Positions 25,423 to 33,384 of a stretch of 64,000 bases of DNA are shown here, in pieces; the first letter of the stretch is position 1, and each line of letters begins with the position of its first letter. The notes under the pieces are model-generated. The model saw only the letters and a list, made by a program, of their open reading frames with translations. It did not search any database and was not told the DNA's origin. The position numbers and the translations under genes were made by a program. Source of the DNA: Mucilaginibacter yixingensis (GTDB lineage Bacteria; Bacteroidota; Bacteroidia; Sphingobacteriales; Sphingobacteriaceae); assembly GCF_041080815.1 (NCBI RefSeq), contig NZ_CP160205.1, positions 1,054,001-1,118,000 of the forward strand. The letters run 5' to 3'.

Positions 25423-26649
25423 TTGAAGTATCTAAAGGTTATAGCGTTTACGCATAAACAGGTTGAGTTGAAGGAATTGGGTAAACTGGTAATTTGTCAG
25501 GAAGACCTCGTTCCCAAACTGCAGCAAGTGAAAGAGCAGTTTGCTATTCCAGAGATATTCTATCTATCTACCTGTAACCGTGTAGCTTTTATTATGGCTA
25601 CCGAGCAAGAAGTAGACAAAGCTTTTGCCCAGCGCTTTATTCAGGCCATGAACATTGGCTTGTGCCCCATGCACATGGACAAGTTTATGGAGGCCGCTGC
25701 CATTTATGAAAACATGGACGCGCTAGAACACCTGCTGCGCACTTCATGCTCATTAGAAAGTTTGGTGGTGGGCGAAAAGGAAATCCTGGCGCAGGTGCGC
25801 CGCGCTTATGAGCATTGTCGCGAGCAGGGCCTTACCGGCGATTATCTGCGTATGGTGATGAACTGTACCGTTAAAACCGCTAAAGAGGTTTATACGCACA
25901 CCAATATCTCTAAAAACCCAATCTCGGTAGTATCATTAGCCTATCGTAAACTAAAAGACCTGAAGTTGTGTAGCAACGCCCGTGTGCTGATTGTAGGCGC
26001 CGGCGAAACCAACCGCAACATTTCACGATATTTGCAGAAGCATAAGTTTGGCAATTTTGTCGTCTTTAACCGCACATTGTCTAAAGCGCAGGAGCTGGCT
26101 GCCGATCTGAACGGTGAAGCCTTTGACCTGGAAGCCCTCAAAACCTACAACAAAGGCTTCGACGCTATTATAACCTGCACTTCTGCTACTCAGCCACTCA
26201 TCACTCCAGAAATTTACCGCTCATTGCTTAACGGCGAGACCGATAGGAAAACCATCGTCGATCTGGCTATCCCTAATGATGTTGCCGCGGAAGTGTTGGA
26301 GCTATTCCCGGTAAACTACATAGAGGTGCACTCGCTTAACGAGATTGCCCAGAAAAACATACAGGAGCGCTACCAGGAGCTGGTACATGCCGAGAAGATC
26401 ATCGATCAAAACGTATCTGAGTTTTTGCCTCAACTGAAACAACGCCGTGTAGAACTGGCCATGCGCCAGGTGCCTGAGAAGATCAAAGAGATCCGCAATA
26501 TGGCCATCAACACCGTTTTTGCTGATGAGGTACAAAGCATGGACGAGCAGTCTCGCGAGATATTGGAAAAGGTGATCAACTACATGGAGAAAAAGTACAT
26601 CAGCGTACCCATGGTGATGGCTAAAGAGATCATGATCAACGGAAACTAG
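25423..26649 (+). CDS. hemA: Glutamyl-tRNA reductase
   Basis: 408 residues from a TTG start codon at 25423; no upstream ATG is in frame. The enzyme reduces glutamyl-tRNA(Glu) to glutamate-1-semialdehyde with NADPH, the committed step of C5 heme synthesis. Catalytic Cys51 sits in YLSTCNRVAF. The NADPH domain has VLIVGAGETNRNISRYL, and the C-terminal helical dimerisation domain runs from about residue 310. The SLESLVVGEKEILAQVRRAY segment is the usual signature. It opens the plus-strand heme cluster; the TTG start may keep expression low. Three unrelated small membrane genes separate it from hemCD. Confidence 0.95.
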   Translation: MKYLKVIAFTHKQVELKELGKLVICQEDLVPKLQQVKEQFAIPEIFYLSTCNRVAFIMATEQEVDKAFAQRFIQAMNIGLCPMHMDKFMEAAAIYENMDALEHLLRTSCSLESLVVGEKEILAQVRRAYEHCREQGLTGDYLRMVMNCTVKTAKEVYTHTNISKNPISVVSLAYRKLKDLKLCSNARVLIVGAGETNRNISRYLQKHKFGNFVVFNRTLSKAQELAADLNGEAFDLEALKTYNKGFDAIITCTSATQPLITPEIYRSLLNGETDRKTIVDLAIPNDVAAEVLELFPVNYIEVHSLNEIAQKNIQERYQELVHAEKIIDQNVSEFLPQLKQRRVELAMRQVPEKIKEIRNMAINTVFADEVQSMDEQSREILEKVINYMEKKYISVPMVMAKEIMINGN

Positions 26650-26719
26650 TATTCCTTATATCCTTTTACTTCTTTCATGATATTTGAAATGAGCTATAAT
26701 TTAGATAGCTTTAAGTATC

Positions 26720-27175
26720 ATGAACGCTAATGATACCTCCCTCCATAATAAGCTGGCTATCCCCGGCGAAACCCGTATTTATTTCTCACAAAAGAGACTT
26801 TGGTTTAGGGCGATGCTGATTAGCGTTACTATCACCGGGTGTCTTTATTTCATGTTAAAAAACGGCAACTATTTGGTTGGTCTGCCTTTGTCGGGGTTTC
26901 TTGCCGCACTTTTAGTTTGGTTGTTTGTGAAGTTTGGCAACCGCGCACCTCAAATCATCATCAATGCAAAGGGTATTACCACTATAGATGCAGGGTTTGT
27001 TACCTGGAATGATATACATAACGAAGAGGTAGTTTGCCAACACAAAGGCCGCATTACTACTTATTTCCTTGAATATAAGTATCCTGAAGGATATGGACAG
27101 GTGAATATCAATCAGCTTGATATCGATCATCAGCAACTGGTGGATTTGCTGAAATATTATCGCTCGTGCAGTTAA
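26720..27175 (+). CDS. Small membrane protein, PH-like/STM3941-like, paralog 1
   Basis: 151 residues with two hydrophobic helices (about 32-48 and 52-70) followed by a soluble beta-rich part with APQIIINAKGITTIDAGFV, the pattern VTWNDIHNEEVV and ITTYFLEYKYPEG. This resembles bacterial PH-like small membrane proteins such as the STM3941 family: an N-terminal helical hairpin, then a DxxGI...WxxI domain. It is the first of three tandem paralogs. Function is unknown. Confidence 0.72.
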   Translation: MNANDTSLHNKLAIPGETRIYFSQKRLWFRAMLISVTITGCLYFMLKNGNYLVGLPLSGFLAALLVWLFVKFGNRAPQIIINAKGITTIDAGFVTWNDIHNEEVVCQHKGRITTYFLEYKYPEGYGQVNINQLDIDHQQLVDLLKYYRSCS

Positions 27176-27190
27176 TGAGTAAATAACCCC

Positions 27191-27682
27191 ATGCGTCTCT
27201 CCAATACCAAAATAGTTGTAGCTAATCCTATTCCACCTGAAACTAGCATCTATTTTTATGGGTGGTCAGTATTATTCGAGTTGATCTTATTTGTCCTTTT
27301 TCTTTGTGCTGCCGCGCTCGTTTTTATCCTCAGTTTACCGGGCAAGGAAGTTTTTAGCCTGGCCGTACTTTTAATAATGGGATTGTGTCTATTGTTTAGT
27401 ATTTATGGTTTATGCAAAGCGCTATTAAGAGACGGTCCGCAAATAATAATCAGCAATGGGGGGATACAAACCGCTAATTCTGCATTTTATAAATGGGATG
27501 AGATAACTGGCGAGTATGTGTTTGAAACGAGCGGACGAGGCAAAAAATATTATCTTGATTTTAATGGTCCAGAGGGTAAGGTGCGCATCTTATTAAATAA
27601 TCTAAATATTTCTGCAGATGGAATGGGCATTCTGTTGCATTTTTATCGGCAACGACATATCAATCCCGATTTTAAATATTGA
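27191..27682 (+). CDS. Small membrane protein, PH-like/STM3941-like, paralog 2
   Basis: 163 residues. The same layout as its neighbours: PPETSIYFYG, two long hydrophobic helices (about 28-52 and 57-76), GPQIIISNGGIQTANSAF, KWDEITGEYVFE and KKYYLDFNGPEG. It is the most diverged of the three, with a longer helical hairpin and a K/R-rich C-terminus. It starts 15 nt after paralog 1, so they are probably co-transcribed. Confidence 0.7.
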   Translation: MRLSNTKIVVANPIPPETSIYFYGWSVLFELILFVLFLCAAALVFILSLPGKEVFSLAVLLIMGLCLLFSIYGLCKALLRDGPQIIISNGGIQTANSAFYKWDEITGEYVFETSGRGKKYYLDFNGPEGKVRILLNNLNISADGMGILLHFYRQRHINPDFKY

Positions 27683-27753
27683 TTTCAAGTAGAGAATCCT
27701 TTCAAAAACAACCCAGCCTTAAACCCTGTTATGATACATAACATCAGTAACCT

Positions 27754-28209
27754 ATGAGCAACAGCATTAATCTGGCAGAGCTTCCGCAGGAAACCAAGAT
27801 CTACTACTCAAAAGGCAAAGCCATTTTAAGGATGGCGCTATTGCTGGTTTGTTTGGCGGCAGGCATATATTTGCTTGCACAGCCCAATGCCAAGCTGGCC
27901 GGTGGTGTTGTTTGTGCTGTTACTATTTTGGTGAGCGCTATTAACATCCGCATTTTTGCTAATAATGCGCCGCAAATTATTGTTAATAAAGATGGGTTAG
28001 AAACCAGTAAGGCGCCGTTTTATCCCTGGAGTAAAATTAGTAATGAGGAGGTTGTGAGGCGCTTTAACGGTAAAGTAAATATCTATTATCTAAATTATAA
28101 TTATCCGGGCGGGCAGGTAAGTGTGCGTCTCAATAGCATGGCCTGCAAAGCAAATGAGTTGGGCGAACTATTAAAAGATTACAGAGGGCAGGCTCAACCC
28201 GCATCCTGA
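27754..28209 (+). CDS. Small membrane protein, PH-like/STM3941-like, paralog 3
   Basis: 151 residues, closest to paralog 1: LPQETKIYYSKGKAILRM, hydrophobic helices at about 26-42 and 48-66, NAPQIIVNKDGLETSKA, FYPWSKISNEEVVRRF and INIYYL-like strands (VNIYYLNYNYPGG). It starts 71 nt after paralog 2 and its last 16 nt overlap the 3' end of the convergent membrane gene at 28194. Confidence 0.72.
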   Translation: MSNSINLAELPQETKIYYSKGKAILRMALLLVCLAAGIYLLAQPNAKLAGGVVCAVTILVSAINIRIFANNAPQIIVNKDGLETSKAPFYPWSKISNEEVVRRFNGKVNIYYLNYNYPGGQVSVRLNSMACKANELGELLKDYRGQAQPAS

Positions 28210-28856
28210 AGTTCATCACATTTAATTACGGTCAAGGCCGGGCGGGTTTCTGCCGGGGCAATACCCTTTCTGCGCCTGTTCATATTGATAACCGATACGG
28301 TGAGGATCAATATTGCAAAGCGCTTAATCAAATGGTTTTCATCTATATTGAACAGATCGTTGGCAAAAAGCAGGCGATAGCCAGAGTGAATCAGATCGGG
28401 CTGATGGGTTTTAAACCATTGCTGCGTATAGGCAGATGTGCCAAAGTGCACCCAAAAAGTTAAGATAAAGAACAATCGGCCCACTTTGAAAAGTTCTAAG
28501 GTGTTGTTGCCCAGCATGGAGCAGAAGGTAAATAAGATGCTCGATACAATAAACACGGTAGAAAGCAAGTCATAATTCGCATCGCCCAGAAGCCAGTACT
28601 CTGCCAGGTTGTTAGTGCGTACTGTAATATTGGCATCGGCAGTCATCTTAACTTTGGTCATGTTGTTAGTCCACCGCTCTTTTATGGGATAAATGGCATT
28701 CTCCGTGCGGATGTTATCGCCGTTTATGGGCTTTGAAATGGTGAGCGTATGGTTGCCGGTAAACCCGTTGCTGGTGAGCATGGCAACGGGAATGGCAATG
28801 ATTACAATTAACGCAATCAAGCCTCGATTATAAGTTCTAAAAGATGGTACCGGCAT
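28194..28856 (-). CDS. Hypothetical membrane protein
   Basis: About 220 residues from the ATG at 28856 (MPVPSFRTYNRG); an in-frame ATG at 28901 would add 15 residues. Hydrophobic segments lie near the N-terminus (GLIALIVIIAIPVAMLT), in the middle (STVFIVSSILFTF and GRLFFILTFWVHF) and near the end (FAILILTVSVINM), giving about four helices with an extracytoplasmic loop after the first. The overall shape recalls DUF2975-type small membrane proteins, but this was not verified. It is transcribed against the heme cluster and overlaps the third PH-like paralog by 16 nt. Confidence 0.6.
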   Translation of the reverse strand: MPVPSFRTYNRGLIALIVIIAIPVAMLTSNGFTGNHTLTISKPINGDNIRTENAIYPIKERWTNNMTKVKMTADANITVRTNNLAEYWLLGDANYDLLSTVFIVSSILFTFCSMLGNNTLELFKVGRLFFILTFWVHFGTSAYTQQWFKTHQPDLIHSGYRLLFANDLFNIDENHLIKRFAILILTVSVINMNRRRKGIAPAETRPALTVIKCDELQDAG

Positions 28857-29044
28857 GAAAAGATTCAACTTGAAGTTAAATATATAAGCATTGATTAGCA
28901 TATTGTGTTTATAGGTGCTATAAAGTTCTCCACTTTTGGCTTGCTATGTTTATAACTTTTGTTTGTGTTTTCAACAGTGGGCAGGGCATAGTCACCAAAT
29001 CCTCATTATCGTTAATTTATCAGTAATACATGCGCCCAAAACTT

Positions 29045-29052
29045 TAAATTTG
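29045..29052 (+). promoter_or_regulatory. -7 element TAAATTTG of hemCD
   Basis: TAAATTTG matches TAnnTTTG and leaves a leader of about 15 nt before the TTG start at 29072. No TTG is placed 19-21 nt upstream. It suggests that hemCD can be transcribed independently of hemA. Confidence 0.4.
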
Positions 29053-29071
29053 CCGGTAAAATTTACAGTCT

Positions 29072-30646
29072 TTGGATAGAAAAGTAATTATAGGCACACG
29101 GGGGAGCGAGCTGGCTCTGTGGCAAGCCAACTTTGTTAAAGACAGGTTGGCAGAAATTGGCGTCGCTGCTGAGCTGAAGATCATCAAAACACAAGGCGAT
29201 CGCATCATTAACCTCAGCTTTGATAAGCTGGAAGGTAAAGGGTTTTTCACCAAAGAGTTAGAAGAAGAATTACAATTAGGCAAAATAGATCTGGCCGTGC
29301 ACTCGCACAAAGATCTGCCGACCGAGCATCCGCCGGGACTCATTATCGCAGCAGTTTCAGAGAGGGAAGATCCCTCTGAGCTGTTGCTGATTCTGAAAGA
29401 CTGCGTTGATGTTCATCATAAATTATCGGTTAAATACGGTGGTATTGTAGGTACCTCGTCAAACCGTCGCAAAGCCCAGTTGCTGGCTCATCGTCCCGAT
29501 CTGGAAATTCAGGATCTGCGCGGTAACGTGCCAACCCGTATTGGCAAACTGCGCGATGAGGCTTATGATGCCATTATGATTGCCAAAGCCGGTGTACACC
29601 GTTTAGGTATTGATCTGAGCGAATTCCACGTAGAAGAGTTGGGTCCAACGGAGTTTATCCCGGCCCCGGCCCAAGGTGCGCTGGCTATCCAGATTCGCGA
29701 GAACGACCGTGAGTTGTTTGATGTGCTGCAAGCGCTGCACCATCCGGAGGTTGCCGCCGAATTGGCCGTTGAACGTAAAGTGTTGAAAAGCTTCGGCGGC
29801 GGTTGTCATTTGCCTTTAGGTTGCTATTGCCGCAAACATGATGATGTGTACCAGGTATTTACTGCTAAGGCTGATGAAGGCGACGAGTTCCCTGACCGTT
29901 TGTTCCTGGAAGTGAAAACTACGGAAGGGATAGAAAATACCGTTCTGCCGTACTTTGCTAAAGACCGGAAATTCCCTAAAAAAGTATTCATCTCGCGCGA
30001 TATTTCAGAGCATAGCTATTTCCGCCGCGCACTGGAGATCCATGATATTGAGATTGAAGGCCGTTCGCTTATCCGCACGGTGCCGGTAATCACAAAGTTT
30101 GACTCTTACATTCTGAAGAGTGTAGACTGGCTGTTCTTCACCAGTAAGAACGCCGTTGAATATTTTTTCAATCTGAAACCTGAGTTCCGTAAGAAAGTAC
30201 AGTTTGGGGTGATGGGTGCAGGCTCAGAAGAAATACTGCGCCGCCAGGGATACTTTGCCGATTATGTGGGCGAAAGCGGCGATACAGCCGAAGTAGCCGC
30301 AGAGTTTTCTAAACTGGCCAACGGTAGCACTATCCTGTTCCCCGGATCAGAAAGTGCAATGCGCAGCATCCAGAAAGGATTATCCGCCGAAACAAAGATC
30401 ATCGACCTGCCGGTTTATGAAACCGTGTTGGTAGAAGAAGCCGTGGCTTCTTCGGCAGATGTACTGGTATTTACAAGTCCGTCAAACGTAGAAGCTTACT
30501 TTGAAAATAACCTGCTTGAGCCCAACCAGAAGGTAGTGGCCATCGGTAAATCAACCGGTAAAAAGCTGGAAGAAGCCGATATTAAGTTCGTACTGCCATA
30601 CTCGCCGGATGAAGTAGGTTTGGCCGAAGCGGTGTTTGGGTTGTAA
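29072..30646 (+). CDS. hemC-hemD: Hydroxymethylbilane synthase fused to uroporphyrinogen-III synthase
   Basis: 524 residues from a TTG start. Residues 1 to about 300 are HemC: IIGTRGSELALWQANFVKDR, the HSHKDLPTEH loop with catalytic Asp81, and the dipyrromethane-cofactor cysteine Cys245 in GGGCHLPLGC. From about 305 to the end is HemD (KKVFISRDISEHSYF, later DWLFFTSKNAVEYFF and VLVFTSPSNVEAYF). One chain thus turns porphobilinogen into hydroxymethylbilane and then closes it to uroporphyrinogen III, limiting spontaneous uroporphyrinogen I formation. Its stop touches a 37-bp inverted repeat ahead of hemB. Confidence 0.93.
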   Translation: MDRKVIIGTRGSELALWQANFVKDRLAEIGVAAELKIIKTQGDRIINLSFDKLEGKGFFTKELEEELQLGKIDLAVHSHKDLPTEHPPGLIIAAVSEREDPSELLLILKDCVDVHHKLSVKYGGIVGTSSNRRKAQLLAHRPDLEIQDLRGNVPTRIGKLRDEAYDAIMIAKAGVHRLGIDLSEFHVEELGPTEFIPAPAQGALAIQIRENDRELFDVLQALHHPEVAAELAVERKVLKSFGGGCHLPLGCYCRKHDDVYQVFTAKADEGDEFPDRLFLEVKTTEGIENTVLPYFAKDRKFPKKVFISRDISEHSYFRRALEIHDIEIEGRSLIRTVPVITKFDSYILKSVDWLFFTSKNAVEYFFNLKPEFRKKVQFGVMGAGSEEILRRQGYFADYVGESGDTAEVAAEFSKLANGSTILFPGSESAMRSIQKGLSAETKIIDLPVYETVLVEEAVASSADVLVFTSPSNVEAYFENNLLEPNQKVVAIGKSTGKKLEEADIKFVLPYSPDEVGLAEAVFGL

Positions 30647-30772
30647 ACCAGGATTTAACGAATTTTTAGGATTTACAGGATTCCTGGATAAGCAAATGAG
30701 ATTATAATTAAAATAAGACAGTTTTTAGGATTCGTATCCTGTAAATCCTAAAAATTCGTTAAATCCTGGTTT
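30645..30772. repeat. Perfect 37-bp inverted repeat between hemCD and hemB
   Basis: The left arm (30645-30681, beginning AAACCAGGATTTAACGAATT) and right arm (30736-30772, ending CGTTAAATCCTGGTTT) are exact reverse complements of 37 nt with a 54-nt spacer. The arms contain AATCCT/AGGATT words found again in degraded form at 58472-58583. Confidence 0.85.
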
Positions 30773-30775
30773 TAT

Positions 30776-31747
30776 ATGTTACAACGACCAAGAAGAAACC
30801 GGAAAAGCGAAGTAATACGCCAGATGGTGCAGGAAACACACGTTACTGCGGCCAACCTGATTTTTCCGTTGTTTATTATTGAGGGCAATAACCAAAAGAG
30901 CGAAGTAAGCTCTATGCCCGGCATCTATCGTCATTCTATTGATAACCTGCTGCGCGAGGTGGAAAGCTGCCTCAAGCTGGGTTTAAAGTCTTTCGACCTG
31001 TTTCCTAACGTGGCCGAAGTGCTGAAAGATAAATTTGCTACCGAAAGCTACCGCGAAGAAACGCTGTACCTGCGCGCCATCCGCGAGGTGAAAAAAGAGT
31101 TCCCTGAGGCCTGCGTAATTACCGACGTGGCGATGGACCCTTACAGTAGCGATGGCCATGACGGTATTGTAGAAAACGGCGTGATCCTGAATGACGAAAC
31201 TTTAGCCATTCTGGGCAAAATGGCCCTGGCCCACGCACAGGCTGGTGCTGATATTATTGCTCCGAGCGATATGATGGACGGCAGGGTAGGCTATATCCGC
31301 AATGTGCTGGATGATAATGGCTTTAGCGATGTATCCATCATGTCTTACACTGCCAAATATGCCAGTGCGTTTTACGGTCCGTTCCGCGATGCATTGAACT
31401 CTGCTCCCAAATTTGGCGATAAAAAAACATATCAAATGAATCCCGCTAATCAGCGTGAAGCGCTGATTGAAGCAGATCTGGATGAAGCAGAAGGTGCCGA
31501 TTTCCTGATGGTGAAACCGGCATTGGCTTACCTGGACGTAATTAAACTCTTAAAAGATAACACCGAACTGCCTGTAGCAGCCTACAACGTAAGCGGCGAA
31601 TATGCCATGCTGAAAGCTGCCGTACAAAAAGGCTGGCTCAATGAGCAGCGTGCCACTACCGAGGTGCTTACCAGCATCCGTAGGGCTGGTGCAACGGCTA
31701 TATTGACCTACCACGCTAAGGAAGTGTTGGAGAATAAATGGTTGTAA
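30776..31747 (+). CDS. hemB: Delta-aminolevulinic acid dehydratase (porphobilinogen synthase)
   Basis: 323 residues. It condenses two 5-aminolevulinates to porphobilinogen. The TIM barrel carries both active-site lysines: Lys194 in SYTAKYASAFYGPFRDA and Schiff-base Lys247 in DFLMVKPALAYLD. The metal-binding region reads DVAMDPYSSDGHDG, with Ala and Asp where zinc-dependent enzymes have three cysteines, so it is the Mg-dependent, cysteine-free type. It starts only 4 nt after the 37-bp palindrome, whose transcript hairpin could affect its translation. Confidence 0.95.
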   Translation: MLQRPRRNRKSEVIRQMVQETHVTAANLIFPLFIIEGNNQKSEVSSMPGIYRHSIDNLLREVESCLKLGLKSFDLFPNVAEVLKDKFATESYREETLYLRAIREVKKEFPEACVITDVAMDPYSSDGHDGIVENGVILNDETLAILGKMALAHAQAGADIIAPSDMMDGRVGYIRNVLDDNGFSDVSIMSYTAKYASAFYGPFRDALNSAPKFGDKKTYQMNPANQREALIEADLDEAEGADFLMVKPALAYLDVIKLLKDNTELPVAAYNVSGEYAMLKAAVQKGWLNEQRATTEVLTSIRRAGATAILTYHAKEVLENKWL

Positions 31748-31856
31748 TTACCCCACCCAACCCTCCCCAAAGGGGAGGGCTTAAATAAAATATCAGAAAT
31801 GGAAATTAATCAGGAAAAGAAAGCCTCCACCTTCGGGGGTGGTTTGGAGGGGGTAA
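31748..31856. repeat. CCTCCCC palindromic element spanning the hemL start codon
   Basis: The left half TTACCCCACCCAACCCTCCC, with the inner hairpin CCCTCCCCAAAGGGGAGGG, is mirrored by the right half CCTCCACCTTCGGGGGTGG followed by TTTGGAGGGGGTAA (ending 31856). The hemL ATG at 31799 lies in the central loop, so the right half is translated. Confidence 0.75.
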
Positions 31857-33160
31857 AAGACATCAGCAGAATCAAATCTGCCGAACTATATGAGAAGGCC
31901 AAAACCTTCTTTCCGGGTGGGGTAAACTCGCCGGTAAGGGCTTTTAAATCAGTTTATGGTACGCCGCTGTTTATACAAAAGGGCAATGGCAGCCATATCT
32001 GGGATGCCGACGGTAACGAGTTTATAGACTATTGTGGTTCATGGGGACCGCTCATTTTGGGACATAACCACCCATCGGTACGTAATAAGGTGATTGAGGT
32101 GATGCAGAACGGTATGTCGTTCGGTGCGCCTACTGCTTTGGAGAATGAGCTGGCAGAGCTGATTCTGACCAACAACCGTTTTATCGAGAAAATCCGTTTT
32201 GTAAGTTCGGGTACAGAGGCGGTGATGTCGGCCATCAGGCTGGCACGTGGGTATACCAAACGCGATAAGATCCTGAAATTTGAAGGCTGTTACCATGGCC
32301 ACGTTGATGCCATGCTGGTAAAAGCGGGTTCTGGCCTGGTTACTTTCGGCGAAACTTCATCTGCCGGTATTCCAAAGGCGTTTGCTGATGAAACCATCGT
32401 TATCGCCCTGAATGATAAAGATGCACTGCTGAAAGCCTTTGAAGAATTTAAAGATCAGATTGCCGCCATCATTATTGAGCCGGTACCGGCCAACAATGGT
32501 TTGCTGTTGCAGGAGCCGGAGTTTCTGCAATTCCTGCGTGAGCAATGTACGGCCAATGGCACCTTGTTGATTTTTGATGAGGTGATTTCTGGTTTCCGTG
32601 TTGGTTTTGAAGGCGCCGCAGGTTACTATGGCATTCAGCCTGATATTATTACTTACGGCAAGATCATCGGTGGTGGTATGCCTGTGGGTGCTTACGGTGC
32701 TTCGGCCGCTATCATGAGCAATATTTCGCCTGATGGTCCGGTTTACCAGGCAGGTACACTGTCAGGTAACCCTGTAGCTATGGGCGCAGGTATTGCCCAG
32801 CTGACTGAGCTGCTGCAGCCAGGTTTTTATGAAGAACTGGATCGCAAAACAGCCGCGTTTGTAAAAGATATTGAAGATTATGTAGCTGCTAAAGGCTACG
32901 AGTTGAAAATCTTCCGCATTGGTTCTATTTTCTGGTTTGCCTTTACGCAGCAGGAGCATATCCGTCGCGCGGATGAGATTGACGCTGGTAGCATGGCTCA
33001 TTTCAAGATCTTCCACCGCGAATTGTTGAATCGTGGAGTGTACGTTGGTCCGTCAGGTTATGAGGTAGGCTTTGTATCTGGCGTGCATACCGCAGATGAT
33101 TTGGAGCAAACAAAAAAAGCTATATTTGATAGTCTTGACGTGGTGTACCAAAACGCTTAA
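31799..33160 (+). CDS. hemL: Glutamate-1-semialdehyde 2,1-aminomutase
   Basis: 453 residues. A PLP enzyme converting glutamate-1-semialdehyde to 5-aminolevulinate. PLP-lysine Lys288 is in PDIITYGKIIGGGMPVGAYG, with SSGTEAVMSAIRLARG and LLIFDEVISGFRVGF also typical. Usual HemL proteins begin near the KSAELYEKAKTFFPGGVNSP segment, which is residue 26 here. The extra N-terminus (EKKASTFGGGLEGVKDISR) is encoded mostly by the right half of a palindromic repeat. No start codon closer to the conserved region is seen, so the extension is probably real. Confidence 0.95.
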   Translation: MEINQEKKASTFGGGLEGVKDISRIKSAELYEKAKTFFPGGVNSPVRAFKSVYGTPLFIQKGNGSHIWDADGNEFIDYCGSWGPLILGHNHPSVRNKVIEVMQNGMSFGAPTALENELAELILTNNRFIEKIRFVSSGTEAVMSAIRLARGYTKRDKILKFEGCYHGHVDAMLVKAGSGLVTFGETSSAGIPKAFADETIVIALNDKDALLKAFEEFKDQIAAIIIEPVPANNGLLLQEPEFLQFLREQCTANGTLLIFDEVISGFRVGFEGAAGYYGIQPDIITYGKIIGGGMPVGAYGASAAIMSNISPDGPVYQAGTLSGNPVAMGAGIAQLTELLQPGFYEELDRKTAAFVKDIEDYVAAKGYELKIFRIGSIFWFAFTQQEHIRRADEIDAGSMAHFKIFHRELLNRGVYVGPSGYEVGFVSGVHTADDLEQTKKAIFDSLDVVYQNA

Positions 33161-33203
33161 GCAAGGCGTAAACTAATTATAAAAGTTTTAAAATATAGTT
33201 ACT

Positions 33204-33325
33204 GTCATTGCGAGGAACGCGAAGGGCATAAGGGCGAGGCTGACGAAGCAATCTCGTCGCAGGACTAATGCATGCGACGAGATTGCTTCGCGCACAGTCC
33301 TGGACACCGTCCTGCTCGCAATGAC
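33204..33325. repeat. GTCATTGCGAG dispersed palindromic repeat
   Basis: It runs from GTCATTGCGAGGAACGCGAA to CTGCTCGCAATGAC. Inner arms GAAGCAATCTCGTCGCA and TGCGACGAGATTGCTTCG are nearly perfect complements around a short loop. It separates hemL from the histidine kinase gene. Confidence 0.8.
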
Positions 33326-33384
33326 AAATTTGACATAAACTAATTATAAAAAATCTTCCGTTAAGAGGAGGATAGGAGGAGTTC

